Assembly (NCBI RefSeq): GCF_002008365.1
Contig: NZ_MRDL01000015.1
Span: 124,001-188,000 of the forward strand
Length of the DNA: 64,000 nucleotides
Direction: 5' to 3'
From: Rhizobium leguminosarum bv. viciae USDA 2370
Lineage (GTDB): Bacteria > Pseudomonadota > Alphaproteobacteria > Rhizobiales > Rhizobiaceae
Below, in pieces: positions 46,611 to 56,579 of the stretch. The position numbers and the translations under genes are program-made. Every line of letters starts with the position of its first letter. Positions within the stretch are counted from its first letter, which is position 1. The notes beneath the pieces were generated by a model. That model worked only from the letters and a program-made list of their open reading frames with translations. It searched no databases and was not told the DNA's origin.

Positions 46611-48290
46611 TCAATAGCGCGCATCTTCAAGGCCACAGAAAGGGTCTACCGGGTTGGTGCCGAGGAAGGGCTTGCGACCGAGCATACAATCAACGACGGC
46701 TTCCTGGACACTGTCCATGGTGGAGTACGCATTGATATAGGCCGGTACGCGCGGCGCATCGTAAAGGTGATAGGGATGCCCAAATGAGATCATTACGGAG
46801 GGAATATTCGTCCACGGTCGGTACATGGCCTTGAACAGGCCCCCACCACCCATCCTATGCCAGTCGACGAATATCCGGCCTCGTACGAGCAGCGACTCAT
46901 CGCCTAGCGCGTAGAGGACGAGGTCGAAGTCGTCGGGGGTCGGCACGATGTCCGATCGGTCGATCGTGACTTCGAAACCTTCCTTCCGCAACAGGTCGGG
47001 TAGCAAGAATTTCAGTGGCTGCGGCATGAGCGGATGAATGATGCCGCCGTCGACCAGTAGCACACGCTTTATCATCGCCGGATCGAGCGGAAAGATACCA
47101 TTGACGTCCTTCACAAGCGTGGGCGAGCGGCCGATGTATTCCCTTGATGCAGCGACATTGTCTGGATGCGCAAGCAGGCGGCGCGCTTCAGCGGCATCGG
47201 GGAGGACATCTGACGGTTGAAAAAGTTTGAGATGCGCCTTGAGCGCCAGCACGCGAAGAACCGCTTCCTCAAGTCGTTCCGGAGTAATTTTCCCATCTTC
47301 GACGGCAGCCTTGACCGCCGCCATATCCTCCTCAGGTTCATCGCTGAAGAGGATCATGTCGCAGCCATTTGCGATGATATCAGGCAGCGTATCGAGGTGG
47401 TGGCCCCAGGCGGACAGCCCTCCCATGGGTGTCGCGTCAGAGACGATGATACCATTGAAGCCGAGTTCGTCGCGGAGAAGATCAACGTTCAGCAACCGCG
47501 AAACCGAGGCCGGTCGGAAAGCTTCAAGCCCGGCATCTGGTATCTTCGATCGAATATAGGCCGGAAGGGAAATGTGCCCACTCATTATTGCCAACACGCC
47601 TTCGGTGATCAGCGTTCTATAGAGCCGACCGAAGGTTTCCTTCCACTCGTCCATGGAAAGCGGATTGGTGGTCGTGACGAGGTGCTGATCGCGGTCGTCA
47701 TATCCCTCGCCCGGCCAGTGCTTTGCGGTGGCGGCAACTCCATTTCGTTGGAGACCGTGAATATGGGCAACCGCGTGGCGCTCAATCTTGTTGACATCGG
47801 AGCCGTATGACCGTGTACCGACAATCGGTGATCGGAACGCGGTATTTATGTCGATGACTGGCGTGAAGGACCAGCGCACCCCCATCGCGCGGCCCTCGCG
47901 CGCCAAGATTTCTGAACTTCTCTCGGTCGCCTGAACGTCGTCGACGGCGGCAAGGCCAAGTTGACCCAGCACCGGAGTGCCGAAAGCGAAGGAATGACGG
48001 CTGCCTTCGAGGTCTGCGCTGATGATGGGCGGGACTTTGCTCTTGGCCACGAGGTCAGAGATGACCCGCCGCTCGAATTCGAGGTCAGCCGTGAAGAAGC
48101 GGGTTACGCCGCCCGGCCTGAGTGAAGCAATGCGTTTGAAATCCTCCTCATCCGTCCCGATCATGATCAAGGTGAAGAGTTGGCCGATCTTGTCATCAAG
48201 ATCGAGCGAGGCATAGGTGTCGTGGAGCCAGGATATCGCAGCGTCGTCGAGGTTGAACGGCGCTTTGCGAAGCTCGTCGTAAATCGTCAT
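46611..48290 (-). CDS. glycoside hydrolase family 3 (NagZ-like beta-N-acetylhexosaminidase)
   Basis: A 559-residue GH3 enzyme without signal peptide. The NagZ-type loop KHWPGEGYDDRDQH resembles KHFPGHG, and the probable nucleophile Asp is in GFNGIIVSDATPMGGL. Earlier motifs are IGQLFTLIMIGTDEED and ISADLEGSRHSFAFG. The C-terminal 200 residues form the second GH3 domain (LVKDVNGIFPLDP, VLLVDGGIIHPL), so it is longer than NagZ. ATG 48290 follows GGGGGAA; the frame is open 17 codons upstream. Cell-wall amino-sugar recycling or oligosaccharide breakdown is likely; exact substrate unknown. Confidence 0.9.
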   Translation of the reverse strand: MTIYDELRKAPFNLDDAAISWLHDTYASLDLDDKIGQLFTLIMIGTDEEDFKRIASLRPGGVTRFFTADLEFERRVISDLVAKSKVPPIISADLEGSRHSFAFGTPVLGQLGLAAVDDVQATERSSEILAREGRAMGVRWSFTPVIDINTAFRSPIVGTRSYGSDVNKIERHAVAHIHGLQRNGVAATAKHWPGEGYDDRDQHLVTTTNPLSMDEWKETFGRLYRTLITEGVLAIMSGHISLPAYIRSKIPDAGLEAFRPASVSRLLNVDLLRDELGFNGIIVSDATPMGGLSAWGHHLDTLPDIIANGCDMILFSDEPEEDMAAVKAAVEDGKITPERLEEAVLRVLALKAHLKLFQPSDVLPDAAEARRLLAHPDNVAASREYIGRSPTLVKDVNGIFPLDPAMIKRVLLVDGGIIHPLMPQPLKFLLPDLLRKEGFEVTIDRSDIVPTPDDFDLVLYALGDESLLVRGRIFVDWHRMGGGGLFKAMYRPWTNIPSVMISFGHPYHLYDAPRVPAYINAYSTMDSVQEAVVDCMLGRKPFLGTNPVDPFCGLEDARY

Positions 48291-48371
48291 AAGTTCCCCC
48301 CGTTGATCAACGCTCTGCGGATAGCCCGTGTGAATATGCACGCTATCCCGTCATAAGCCAGTTCGGTGATG

Positions 48372-49055
48372 TCAGGTTAAGTTCGTCGGGAACATTTTGG
48401 ATATCTCGTGCCGAGCGAAGCGCCACACCGTCGTCTTCTTGATTTCGCTGTCCTCCAGCGCCCGCGTTACCGGCACCTCATAAACCGCGCAGAATTCCAG
48501 TCGCTCTCTCGGCAGGTAACTGCGTCCGGGGTCTCCGACCAGCACCCACTTGCCGTCGGCTGCCAGCTTCGCGAACCAGGGAACGAGCGCATCGGCGAAA
48601 GCGCGGTCGTAGAAGACGTCGCCGGCAAGCACGATATCAGCGTCGACGGCCTGCCCGATCAGATCGGCGCCGGTAAATCCGAGTGAAACGCGATTGGCCT
48701 CGGCATTCAGCCGGACTGCCGTCTCCGCCCAGGGATCGACATCGCTAGCCATGACCTCCCGGGCACCGGCCATCGCAGCCGCAATGCCGACAAGGCCGGA
48801 ACCGCTGGCGAAATCCAGCACCCGCTTGCCGCGCACCGTCTCGGGATGATCGAGAATGTAGCGCGCCAGTCCCTGGCCACCCGCCCAGGCAAAAGCCCAG
48901 AAGGGCGGCGGCAGGCCGATCGCTTGCAGCTCCTCCTCCGTCTTCAGCCAGAGCTCATGCGCCTCGCTTGCCAGATAGAGCGAAATCTCCGGCACATGCG
49001 GCGGCGGCATCAGGCTGGTATTGGCGCGGATGAAAGCTTGCGGATCAGTCTTCAA
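48372..49055 (-). CDS. class I SAM-dependent methyltransferase (ETFB-lysine methyltransferase-like)
   Basis: A 227-residue methyltransferase with motif I VLDFASGSGLVGIAAAMAGA, motif II SDVDPWAETAVRLNAEAN and ADIVLAGDVFYD. The sequence FWAFAWAGGQGLARYILDHP before motif I is typical of ETFBKMT/PrmA-like enzymes that methylate protein lysines. A TTG at 49055 overlapping the upstream stop (TTGA) gives the family-like start MKTDPQAFIRANTSLMPPP. It is the last gene of a minus-strand set tsaD-gpsA-YCII-EVE-methyltransferase. Confidence 0.88.
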   Translation of the reverse strand: MKTDPQAFIRANTSLMPPPHVPEISLYLASEAHELWLKTEEELQAIGLPPPFWAFAWAGGQGLARYILDHPETVRGKRVLDFASGSGLVGIAAAMAGAREVMASDVDPWAETAVRLNAEANRVSLGFTGADLIGQAVDADIVLAGDVFYDRAFADALVPWFAKLAADGKWVLVGDPGRSYLPRERLEFCAVYEVPVTRALEDSEIKKTTVWRFARHEISKMFPTNLT

Positions 49056-49483
49056 CGCGGCGGATTGTCCAGTCCGCCCATGCGGCAGACTTCGAGATAT
49101 TCTTCCTCTGTCACCGGCTGCACCGAAAGCCGCATCGAGGTGACGAGCGCCATCTTGGCGAGCTTCTCGCTCGCCTTGACATCCTTCAGCGTCACCGGCT
49201 TCGGTACGTCCATGACGGCGCGGATATCGACGCAATCCCACTTCGGATCGCCCTTGGCGGAAGAATCGGGATGCGACAGGGCGCAGACTTCGACGATGCC
49301 GACGATCTCCAGCCCGTCATTGGAATGATAGAAGAACCCTTTGTCGCCGATCTGCATCGCCCGCATATTGTTGCGGGCCAGATAGTTGCGGACGCCGGTC
49401 CATTCCGTGCCCTTTTCGCCGGCAGCCTTCTGCTGCTCCCAGGACCAGGAAGCGGGTTCGGATTTATAGAGCCAGTGCGCCAT
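49052..49483 (-). CDS. EVE-domain protein (thymocyte nuclear protein 1-like)
   Basis: A 143-residue EVE/PUA-like domain protein: MAHWLYKSEPASWSWEQQ, EWTGVRNYLARNNMRAM, GDKGFFYHSN and MRLSVQPVTEEEY are classic. EVE domains bind modified bases in nucleic acids. ATG 49483 is chosen over GTG 49489 because GGAGG lies 7 bases before it, inside the end of the YCII gene. Its stop overlaps the methyltransferase start. Confidence 0.93.
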   Translation of the reverse strand: MAHWLYKSEPASWSWEQQKAAGEKGTEWTGVRNYLARNNMRAMQIGDKGFFYHSNDGLEIVGIVEVCALSHPDSSAKGDPKWDCVDIRAVMDVPKPVTLKDVKASEKLAKMALVTSMRLSVQPVTEEEYLEVCRMGGLDNPPR

Positions 49484-49485
49484 GC

Positions 49486-49779
49486 TCACGCCTCCGGTTT
49501 GTTGAAGACCCAGTTGTAGGCCTTGACGTCGACACTTTCGAATAGTCCGGCCTTGGCATAGGGATCGGCATCGGCAAGCGCACGCGCCGCCTCTTTCGAT
49601 TCCGCTTCGACGATGATCAGGCTGCCGCAGGGTTTGCCGTCGTCATCGAGAAACGGGCCGGCGATCTTCAGCGTGCCCTCGGCGTTCAGCTTGTTCAGAT
49701 GCTCGATATGCGTCGGACGCGTATCCATGCGCACGTTCAGATGTCCCGGTTTGTCCTTGCAGAGAAGGGCGAAAAGCAT
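49486..49779 (-). CDS. YCII-domain protein
   Basis: A 97-residue YCII (ferredoxin-like fold) protein: MLFALLCKDKPGHLNVRMDT, the conserved His-Asp pair region RPTHIEHLNKL, IAGPFLDDDGKPCGSL and DADPYAKAGLFESVDV. Family members are small putative enzymes with a His/Asp site; function is undefined. Gene spacing to EVE and gpsA is under 10 bases on each side. Confidence 0.93.
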   Translation of the reverse strand: MLFALLCKDKPGHLNVRMDTRPTHIEHLNKLNAEGTLKIAGPFLDDDGKPCGSLIIVEAESKEAARALADADPYAKAGLFESVDVKAYNWVFNKPEA

Positions 49780-49788
49780 GTCTGTCTC

Positions 49789-50772
49789 CTATTCGGTGGT
49801 GATCGGACGCGTCATCAGCTGCTCTATCGCCTCCGATATATCGAGCCTGCCGTCGATGATGGCGGAAACGGCATCGGTAATCGGCATGCTGACCTTCAAT
49901 TCCGCCGCAAGCCGCGAGGCGACGGAGGCGGCAAACGCACCTTCCACCAGCGCACCATGCAGGGGATCGGTCTTGTCGCCGCGCCCGAGCGCTATGCCGA
50001 AGCGCAGGTTTCGCGATTGATGACTTGTCGCTGTCAGCACCAGATCGCCGAGGCCGGAAAGCCCGCGTACCGTATCCGCCTGCCCGCCCTTGGCGACGAC
50101 GAAACGCGACATTTCCGCAAGCCCGCGCGCAATCAGCGCCGCACGCGCGGAATCGCCGATACCACAGCCCTCGACGATGCCGCAGGCGATCGCCAGCACA
50201 TTCTTCAGCGCGCCGCCAAGCTGCACGCCGATCCGGTCGTTGGAGGCGTAGAGCCGAAAGGTTCGGCCTGATATGGCCTGAGCGAGCCGCTCCGCGGTCT
50301 CCATGTCGGCTGCCGCGATTGCCATCGCCGTCGGCAAGCCCTTGGCAATATCGGCGGCAAACCCCGGACCGGAGAGCACGGCGATCGGATGGTCCGGCAG
50401 TTCCCGTTCCAGCATGTCGGTCAGTAGATTGCCCGTCGTCCGTTCGATACCCTTGGCACAGGTAACGACGACAGCATCCTTGGAAAGATAAGGTCCATAT
50501 TGCCGCGCCGCATCGGCCTGCGCCTGCGACGGCATCGCAAAAAGCACGATGGAAGCGCCGGCGATCGCATCCGCCTCGGCGGAAAATTCCAGCGTGTCGG
50601 GCAGGAGAATGCCGGGCAGCACTGCATCATGCAGCCGTTCGGATTTCAGATCGGCAATCAGTGACGGATCACGCCCGACGAGCGTCACGGCACTTCGTCC
50701 CGCAAGCGCGATCACGGCGGCAAGCGCCGTGCCGAAAGCCCCCGATCCGACGACCGCGATGTTTTCGCTCAT
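49789..50772 (-). CDS. gpsA: NAD(P)-dependent glycerol-3-phosphate dehydrogenase
   Basis: A 327-residue cytoplasmic enzyme that makes sn-glycerol-3-phosphate for phospholipids. The nucleotide site is [18 protein letters not shown]. The catalytic Lys is in [16 protein letters not shown], followed by [14 protein letters not shown] and the Arg in [16 protein letters not shown] 50772 overlaps the tsaD stop by four bases, the usual rhizobial tsaD-gpsA coupling. Confidence 0.96.
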   Translation of the reverse strand: MSENIAVVGSGAFGTALAAVIALAGRSAVTLVGRDPSLIADLKSERLHDAVLPGILLPDTLEFSAEADAIAGASIVLFAMPSQAQADAARQYGPYLSKDAVVVTCAKGIERTTGNLLTDMLERELPDHPIAVLSGPGFAADIAKGLPTAMAIAAADMETAERLAQAISGRTFRLYASNDRIGVQLGGALKNVLAIACGIVEGCGIGDSARAALIARGLAEMSRFVVAKGGQADTVRGLSGLGDLVLTATSHQSRNLRFGIALGRGDKTDPLHGALVEGAFAASVASRLAAELKVSMPITDAVSAIIDGRLDISEAIEQLMTRPITTE

Positions 50773-51878
50773 GCCTTGGCCCCTCGTTTTCCGAAGCCGA
50801 TCAGCGTTTCCGCATTGGAATCGAGCGGCCAGCGCGAACGCGGCTGCACGTCGAGCGTATCCGGTGCGGCACCGCTCGCCATCCGTTCCAGTCCTGCCCA
50901 GGCGATCATCACGGCATTATCGGTGCAGAGGTGCAGCGGCGGCGCGACGAAGCGGAAGCCGTTCTTGTCGCACAGCGCCTGCAGCGTGCCGCGCAGTTCG
51001 AGATTGGCGGCGACACCGCCGGCAACGACCAGCGCCGGCTTTTCGCCAGTAGCAGAGAATATCGTCGGAAATTCCGTCTTGAACCGCTGCAGGCCACGGC
51101 CGATACGGTCCTTCAGCGTCCGCGAAACTGCCTTCTGGAACGAGGCGCAGATATCCGCCACGTCCTGATCGCTGAGCGGCGCGATATCCTGCGCCGCCTG
51201 CCGCACCGCTGTCTTCAGGCCGGAGAAGGAGAAATCGAGCCGTGCCTCGCCGACCAGCGGCCGCGGAAAATCGAACCGATCGGGATTGCCGTCCCGCGCC
51301 ATCCGCTCCACCGCCGGTCCGCCGGGATAGGGCAGGCCGAGCAACTTTGCCGTCTTGTCGAAGGCTTCGCCGAGCGCATCGTCGATCGTCGTGCCCCAGC
51401 GCTCATACCGTCCGACGCCGCGCACCAGGATGAGCTGGGTATGGCCGCCGGAGACGAGCAGCATCAGATAGGGAAAGGACAGCCCGTCCGTCAGCCGCGC
51501 CGTCAGCGCATGGCCCTCAAGATGGTTGACCGCATAGAGCGGCTTGCCGGCGGCTCTGGCGATCGCCTTGCCGGTCATCAACCCCACAAGCAACCCGCCG
51601 ATCAGCCCCGGCCCCGAGGTGGCGGCGATGGCGTCGACATCGTTGAGCGACACATTGGCGCGCTTCAGCGCCTCCTCGATCAGCTCGTCCAGCGCCTCGA
51701 CATGGGCGCGTGCGGCGATCTCTGGCACCACGCCGCCATAGGCGCTATGCTCGTCGAGCTGGGAAAGCACGACATCCGACAGCACGTTGGAATGCCCCTC
51801 AGCATCGCGCTCGACGACCGCGGCGGCGGTCTCGTCGCAGCTCGTTTCGATGCCAAGGATGCGTAGAAAGGGAACCAT
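50769..51878 (-). CDS. tsaD: tRNA N6-threonylcarbamoyladenosine synthase subunit TsaD
   Basis: A 369-residue ASKHA-fold enzyme needed for the universal t6A37 modification of ANN-decoding tRNAs. Motifs: [15 protein letters not shown], the iron-binding [21 protein letters not shown] and [16 protein letters not shown] 51878 (MVPFLRILG) is the sensible start; the frame is open far upstream inside hemC. It is divergent from hemC with 72 bases between the starts. Confidence 0.95.
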   Translation of the reverse strand: MVPFLRILGIETSCDETAAAVVERDAEGHSNVLSDVVLSQLDEHSAYGGVVPEIAARAHVEALDELIEEALKRANVSLNDVDAIAATSGPGLIGGLLVGLMTGKAIARAAGKPLYAVNHLEGHALTARLTDGLSFPYLMLLVSGGHTQLILVRGVGRYERWGTTIDDALGEAFDKTAKLLGLPYPGGPAVERMARDGNPDRFDFPRPLVGEARLDFSFSGLKTAVRQAAQDIAPLSDQDVADICASFQKAVSRTLKDRIGRGLQRFKTEFPTIFSATGEKPALVVAGGVAANLELRGTLQALCDKNGFRFVAPPLHLCTDNAVMIAWAGLERMASGAAPDTLDVQPRSRWPLDSNAETLIGFGKRGAKA

Positions 51879-51950
51879 GAAGCCTGTTCGTTGATTGCGA
51901 TGGGATGGAAACCCGTTTACGAGAACTCCGGTAACAACGGAATAGAGCGG

Positions 51951-52880
51951 ATGCAAACAAAACCTTTCCGGATCGGCACGCGAGGCAGCCCGCTGGCGCT
52001 TGCCCAGGCGCATGAGGCTCGCGACAGGCTGATGGCGGCGCATCATCTGCCCGAGGAAATGTTCGAGATCGTCGTGCTGACGACCAAGGGCGACCGCATC
52101 ACCGACCGGTCGCTGGCCGAGATCGGCGGCAAGGGCCTGTTCACCGAGGAGCTTGAACAGAAGCTTACCGCCGGCGAGCTCGATTTCGCCGTGCATTCCG
52201 CCAAGGACATGGCGACGAAGCTGCCCGAGGGGCTTTATCTCTCCGCCTATCTGCCGCGTGAAGATATCCGCGACGCCGTCATCGGCCGCACCGCGCGCAA
52301 ACTGATCGACCTGCCGCATGGCGCCACCGTCGGTTCCTCATCGCTGCGCCGCCAGGCGCTGATCCGCCGCATGCGGCCGGATATCAACGTCATCACCTTC
52401 CGCGGCCTCGTCGAAACGCGCCTGCGCAAGCTCGAAGAGGGAGAGGTCGATGCGACCCTGCTGGCGCTTGCCGGCCTGAAACGCCTCGGCAAGGTCGACG
52501 TGTTGACCGATATCCTCGATCCCGACACCTTCCCGCCAGCGCCGGCGCAGGGTGCGATCTGCATCGAAAGCCGCATCGGCGATGCCAGGGTCGACGATCT
52601 GCTGGCGCCCGTCAACGATGGCCCGACCTTCGACACCGTCTCCTGCGAACGCGCCTTCCTTGCGGCACTCGACGGCTCCTGCCGCACGCCGATCGGCGGT
52701 TATGCCGTCTGCGAAGGCGATCTGATCCGGTTCTCCGGCCTCATCATCACGCCCGACGGCCGCAGCCAGCATGCGGTGACGACCGACGGCCACCGCCGCG
52801 ATGCGGCAGCACTCGGGACCCGCGCCGGCCAGGACGTGCGCGCAAGGGCCGGCAGCGCCTTTTTCGACGACTGGCACTGA
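51951..52880 (+). CDS. hemC: hydroxymethylbilane synthase (porphobilinogen deaminase)
   Basis: A 309-residue haem-pathway enzyme that joins four porphobilinogen units. The N-terminus [51 protein letters not shown] and PAQGAICIE are standard. The cofactor-attaching Cys is in [16 protein letters not shown] 51951 is chosen over an upstream frame extension. hemD follows 7 bases later. Confidence 0.96.
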   Translation: MQTKPFRIGTRGSPLALAQAHEARDRLMAAHHLPEEMFEIVVLTTKGDRITDRSLAEIGGKGLFTEELEQKLTAGELDFAVHSAKDMATKLPEGLYLSAYLPREDIRDAVIGRTARKLIDLPHGATVGSSSLRRQALIRRMRPDINVITFRGLVETRLRKLEEGEVDATLLALAGLKRLGKVDVLTDILDPDTFPPAPAQGAICIESRIGDARVDDLLAPVNDGPTFDTVSCERAFLAALDGSCRTPIGGYAVCEGDLIRFSGLIITPDGRSQHAVTTDGHRRDAAALGTRAGQDVRARAGSAFFDDWH

Positions 52881-52887
52881 AGCGGCC

Positions 52888-53595
52888 ATGCGCGTGCTCG
52901 TCACCCGCCCCGCGCATTCGGCGACGAGAACCGCACAACGTTTGCGCGATATGGGCCACGAGCCCCTGCTGCTGCCGCTGCGTCAGCCGCTGCACGACAG
53001 CGCCGCCGCCCTAGCCGCGCTTGCAACCACCAGCGGCGCAATCGCCGTGACCAGCGCCGAAGCCATCAGGGTCCTCTCCGCTCTCGGGGAGCAACTTCAC
53101 CCGCATCTTGCCCGCCCGCTTTTTGCGGTGGGCGAAACGACGGCCGAAGAAGCGCGCAGCCTCGGCTTCCGATCGGTCGCCTCATCCCAGGGCAACGGCC
53201 GCGATCTCGCCGATCTCATCGCGGCGGAGAAACCGGGCACGCTGCTCTACCTCGCTGGCACCCCGCGCGCCGAGACTTTTGAAGGAAGATTGCGCGAACT
53301 CGGCATCGATTTTTCCGTCGCCGAATGTTATCGTATGCAACCGGTCGTACCCAGCCCGGCCGAGATCGAATCGATTTTCTCCGGCCCTCACGCTCAGGCT
53401 ATTCTTTTCTATTCCCGGCAGACGGCCGAGGATTTTTTTCGCGCGCCGGAACTGCGATCGGCCGTGCCGGAACACAGCGGAATCCGCCTTCTCTGCCTCA
53501 GCGAGGCGGTGGCGCAAGCCATCCCGACGGCTCTGAAAAAAAACGTCGAGATTTCACCGATGGCGGATGAGAAAAGTCTTCTGTCGCTGCTTTGA
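52888..53595 (+). CDS. hemD: uroporphyrinogen-III synthase
   Basis: A 235-residue protein that closes hydroxymethylbilane to uroporphyrinogen III. This poorly conserved family is recognised from MRVLVTRPAHSATRTAQRL, TSAEAIRVLSAL, LFAVGETTAEEARSLGF, LLYLAGTPRAETFEGRL and CLSEAVAQAI. The ATG at 52888 follows the hemC stop by 7 bases. The position between hemC and hemY strongly supports the identity. Confidence 0.92.
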   Translation: MRVLVTRPAHSATRTAQRLRDMGHEPLLLPLRQPLHDSAAALAALATTSGAIAVTSAEAIRVLSALGEQLHPHLARPLFAVGETTAEEARSLGFRSVASSQGNGRDLADLIAAEKPGTLLYLAGTPRAETFEGRLRELGIDFSVAECYRMQPVVPSPAEIESIFSGPHAQAILFYSRQTAEDFFRAPELRSAVPEHSGIRLLCLSEAVAQAIPTALKKNVEISPMADEKSLLSLL

Positions 53596-53684
53596 CGGCT
53601 CTAACCGCCCAAATTTGATCTAACCTCTTCCCTTAACTGGCATCACTGTCTAGTTTCGTTGCAATGCAGAATAAAGAGGACCTC

Positions 53685-54935
53685 ATGGTATCGGGAAACC
53701 CGCCACGCCATTCGAAGAGCGCCGACGAGCCGGTCACGATCGACCTCGATGCACAGGAATTCGCCGCTGCAGCCGATACCGAAAAACCGGTAGACAATGA
53801 AACTGCCGACGCCGACAGCACCGCTGCCGCCGATGTCGGCCTGCCGCCCGAAACCGAGACTGCGTCGCATGCCGAATATGAAGAGAAGCCTGTGATGGAC
53901 GCGCCGGAGGAGGAACCGGCAGCTCCAGAACCCTCCTTCACCCCTCCTCCCGAACAGCCTGCGCCGAAGAGCGCCGGCACCTCGGGTCTCATTGCCGCCG
54001 GCATTTTCGGCGGCCTGGTGGCGCTGCTTGGCGCCGGCGCTATCCAGTATGCCGGCTACCTCCCGGGCTCCTCCGCGCCGCAGACGACCTCGCCGGAAAC
54101 GGCCGATCTTGCCGGCGAGATCGACGGCCTGAAACAGGCCGTCGCCAACCTCGCCGCCAATCCGGCGAGTGCGGATAATGGTGAGCTTGAGAAGCGCGTC
54201 GCTGCGCTGGAAACGGCTGCGAAGGCCCCCGCGGTCGCCGCACCGGCCGATTCTGTTAACGTCGAGGCACTCAACCAGAAGATTGCGGAACTAACCGGTC
54301 AGGTCGACCAGCTGCGCTCGACGCTTGCCCAGTCATCCGAGCAGCAGACGACGAATGGCGCCGATATTGCCAAGCGCCTCGAAGAGGCCGAAAAGAAGCT
54401 GAACGAGCCGCGCGAGGACGTCGCCGTTGCCCGGGCGATCGCCGCTGCCGCCCTGAAGGCGGCGATCGATCGCGGTGGTCCTTTCCTGGCCGAACTCGAC
54501 ACCTTCGCCGGCGTCGCACCCGACGATCCAGCCGTTGCCGATCTCCGAGCCTTTGCCGAAACCGGCATTCCCTCACGCACCGAGCTGGTGGCCGAAGTTC
54601 CCGATGTCGCCACCGCGATCGTCGAGGCCGTCAACCAGCCGGATCCGAACCAGAGCTGGTCGGACCGGTTGATGTCGAGCGCCAAATCGCTGGTGAGCGT
54701 CCGTCCCGTCGGCAATATCGAGGGCGAAAGCGTCGAAGCCATCGCCGCCCGCATGGAGGACAAGGTGAAAAGCGGCGACCTGCCCGGCGCATCCGCCGAA
54801 TGGAACAATCTGCCGGCCCTCGGCAAGCAGGCGTCCACCGCCTTCAAGCAATCGCTCGAAGCGCGCATCCGCGTCGAGGAACTGGTCGGCGGGGCGCTGT
54901 CGAAAGCGGTTTCCGGCACCGGCAAGGAAGGGTGA
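53685..54935 (+). CDS. alphaproteobacterial Mic60/mitofilin homologue
   Basis: A 416-residue inner-membrane protein. An acidic, Pro-rich cytoplasmic part (to about residue 95) precedes one membrane helix (GLIAAGIFGGLVALLGAGAI). A coiled-coil periplasmic region follows, with heptad-like stretches (EIDGLKQAVANLA, LNQKIAELTGQVDQLRSTL). The C-terminal mitofilin-type helical domain starts near residue 240. Mic60 shapes membrane contact and curvature in mitochondria and alphaproteobacteria. ATG 53685 is used because GAGGACCTC precedes it; ATG 53664 is less well placed. The hemD-mic60-hemY order is typical. Confidence 0.85.
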   Translation: MVSGNPPRHSKSADEPVTIDLDAQEFAAAADTEKPVDNETADADSTAAADVGLPPETETASHAEYEEKPVMDAPEEEPAAPEPSFTPPPEQPAPKSAGTSGLIAAGIFGGLVALLGAGAIQYAGYLPGSSAPQTTSPETADLAGEIDGLKQAVANLAANPASADNGELEKRVAALETAAKAPAVAAPADSVNVEALNQKIAELTGQVDQLRSTLAQSSEQQTTNGADIAKRLEEAEKKLNEPREDVAVARAIAAAALKAAIDRGGPFLAELDTFAGVAPDDPAVADLRAFAETGIPSRTELVAEVPDVATAIVEAVNQPDPNQSWSDRLMSSAKSLVSVRPVGNIEGESVEAIAARMEDKVKSGDLPGASAEWNNLPALGKQASTAFKQSLEARIRVEELVGGALSKAVSGTGKEG

Positions 54936-54939
54936 GACC

Positions 54940-56562
54940 ATGCTGATCCGCCTTGTCGTCTTCGCCCTCTTCGTGCTGCTTCTCGCCTATGGCTTCTCCT
55001 GGCTCGCCGATCGTCCCGGTGACCTCTCGCTGATCTGGGAGGGCCAGATCTACCAGACGAGGCTGATCGTCGCCGCCAGCGCGATCATCGCCCTCATCGC
55101 CGCCGTGATGATCGCCTGGTGGTTCGTCCGCCTGGTCTGGACCTCACCGCATTCGGTGACGCGTTATTTCCGCGCCCGCAAGCGGGACCGCGGTTATCAG
55201 GCGCTGTCGACCGGCCTGATCGCCGCCGGCGCCGGCAATGCGCTGCTCGCCCGCAAGATGGCCGCCCGCTCGCGCGGCCTCATCCGCGCCGATCAGGAGC
55301 CGCTGATCAACTTGCTCGAGGCCCAGGCCGCCCTGATCGAAGGCCGCCATGATGAGGCGCGCGCCAAGTTCGAGGCGATGGCCAACGATCCAGAGACGCG
55401 CGAGCTTGGCCTGCGCGGCCTCTATCTGGAAGCCCGCCGTCTCGGGGCCAACGAGGCGGCCCGCCAATATGCCGAAAAGGCTGCCGACAACGCGCCATAT
55501 CTTCCCTGGGCGGCACAGGCGACGCTCGAATATCGCAGCCAGGCCGGCCGCTGGGATGATGCGATCCGCCTGCTCGAACAGCAAAAGGCCGCCCGTGTCG
55601 TCGAAAAGGCCGAAGCCAACCGTCTGCACGCCGTCCTCCTGACCGCGCGCGCCGCCGAGAAGCTGGAAAGCAACCCGACGGGTGCCCGCGACGACGCCCT
55701 GCAGGCGCTGAAGCTTGCCGCCGATTTCATTCCGGCCGCCCTCATTGCCGCAAAGGCGCTGTTCCGCGAAGGCGGCGTGCGCAAGGCCGCCTCGATCCTC
55801 GAACAGGCCTGGAAATCGGCGCCTCATCCTGAGATCGGACAAGCCTATGTCCGGGCCCGCAGCGGCGATTCCACGCTCGACCGGCTGAAGCGTGCCGAAC
55901 GGCTGGAAGGGCAGCGCCCGAACAACGTCGAATCCCTTCTCGTCGTCGCCCAGGCGGCACTCGACGCGCAGGAATTCGCCAAGGCTCGTGCCAAGGCGGA
56001 AGCGGCGGCCCGCATGCAGCCGCGTGAAGCCGCCTACCTGCTTTTGGCCGACATCGAAGAAGCCGAGACCGGAGACCAGGGTCGCGTGCGCCATTGGCTG
56101 GCCCAGGCGCTCAAGGCGCCGCGCGATCCGGCCTGGGTGGCAGACGGCTTCGTGTCCGACAAATGGCTGCCGGTATCTCCGGTGACCGGCCGTCTCGACG
56201 CCTTCGAATGGAAGGCGCCCTTCGGCCAGATCGAGGGTCCGCTCGAGGACGGTTCGGCACCGGCCTCGATCGAAACGGCTTTGAAGACATTGCCGCCGCT
56301 GCGTGACGTCAGGCCGGAAAGCCCGGTTAATGACCATCGCATCATTGAGCTGGAACGCGCCGCGACGATTGCCGAGGCCGTGCGCCCCACGCCGGCACCG
56401 GCACCGACATCGGCAAAACCGAAACCCGCCGAACCAGCCGCGGGCGATAAAGCGCCCGCGCCGAGCGAGGCAAAACCTTTCTTTGGCGGACTGCCGGATG
56501 ATCCCGGCGTTCGCGATCCCAGGGTGGAACCGGAACCCAAGACACGGCTCCGCCTTTTCTGA
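54940..56562 (+). CDS. hemY: HemY-like membrane TPR protein
   Basis: A 540-residue protein with two N-terminal membrane helices (about residues 3-21 and 43-66) and a long TPR-like helical region, with repeats around EARAKFEAMANDPETRELG and VESLLVVAQAALDAQEFAKA. A Pro/Ala-rich C-terminus follows. It belongs to the HemY_N family encoded with hemC/hemD in proteobacteria. A direct enzymatic role in haem synthesis is not shown; scaffold or assembly function is more likely. Starts 4 bases after mic60. Confidence 0.9.
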   Translation: MLIRLVVFALFVLLLAYGFSWLADRPGDLSLIWEGQIYQTRLIVAASAIIALIAAVMIAWWFVRLVWTSPHSVTRYFRARKRDRGYQALSTGLIAAGAGNALLARKMAARSRGLIRADQEPLINLLEAQAALIEGRHDEARAKFEAMANDPETRELGLRGLYLEARRLGANEAARQYAEKAADNAPYLPWAAQATLEYRSQAGRWDDAIRLLEQQKAARVVEKAEANRLHAVLLTARAAEKLESNPTGARDDALQALKLAADFIPAALIAAKALFREGGVRKAASILEQAWKSAPHPEIGQAYVRARSGDSTLDRLKRAERLEGQRPNNVESLLVVAQAALDAQEFAKARAKAEAAARMQPREAAYLLLADIEEAETGDQGRVRHWLAQALKAPRDPAWVADGFVSDKWLPVSPVTGRLDAFEWKAPFGQIEGPLEDGSAPASIETALKTLPPLRDVRPESPVNDHRIIELERAATIAEAVRPTPAPAPTSAKPKPAEPAAGDKAPAPSEAKPFFGGLPDDPGVRDPRVEPEPKTRLRLF

Positions 56563-56579
56563 AATGGAACGAAAACCGC

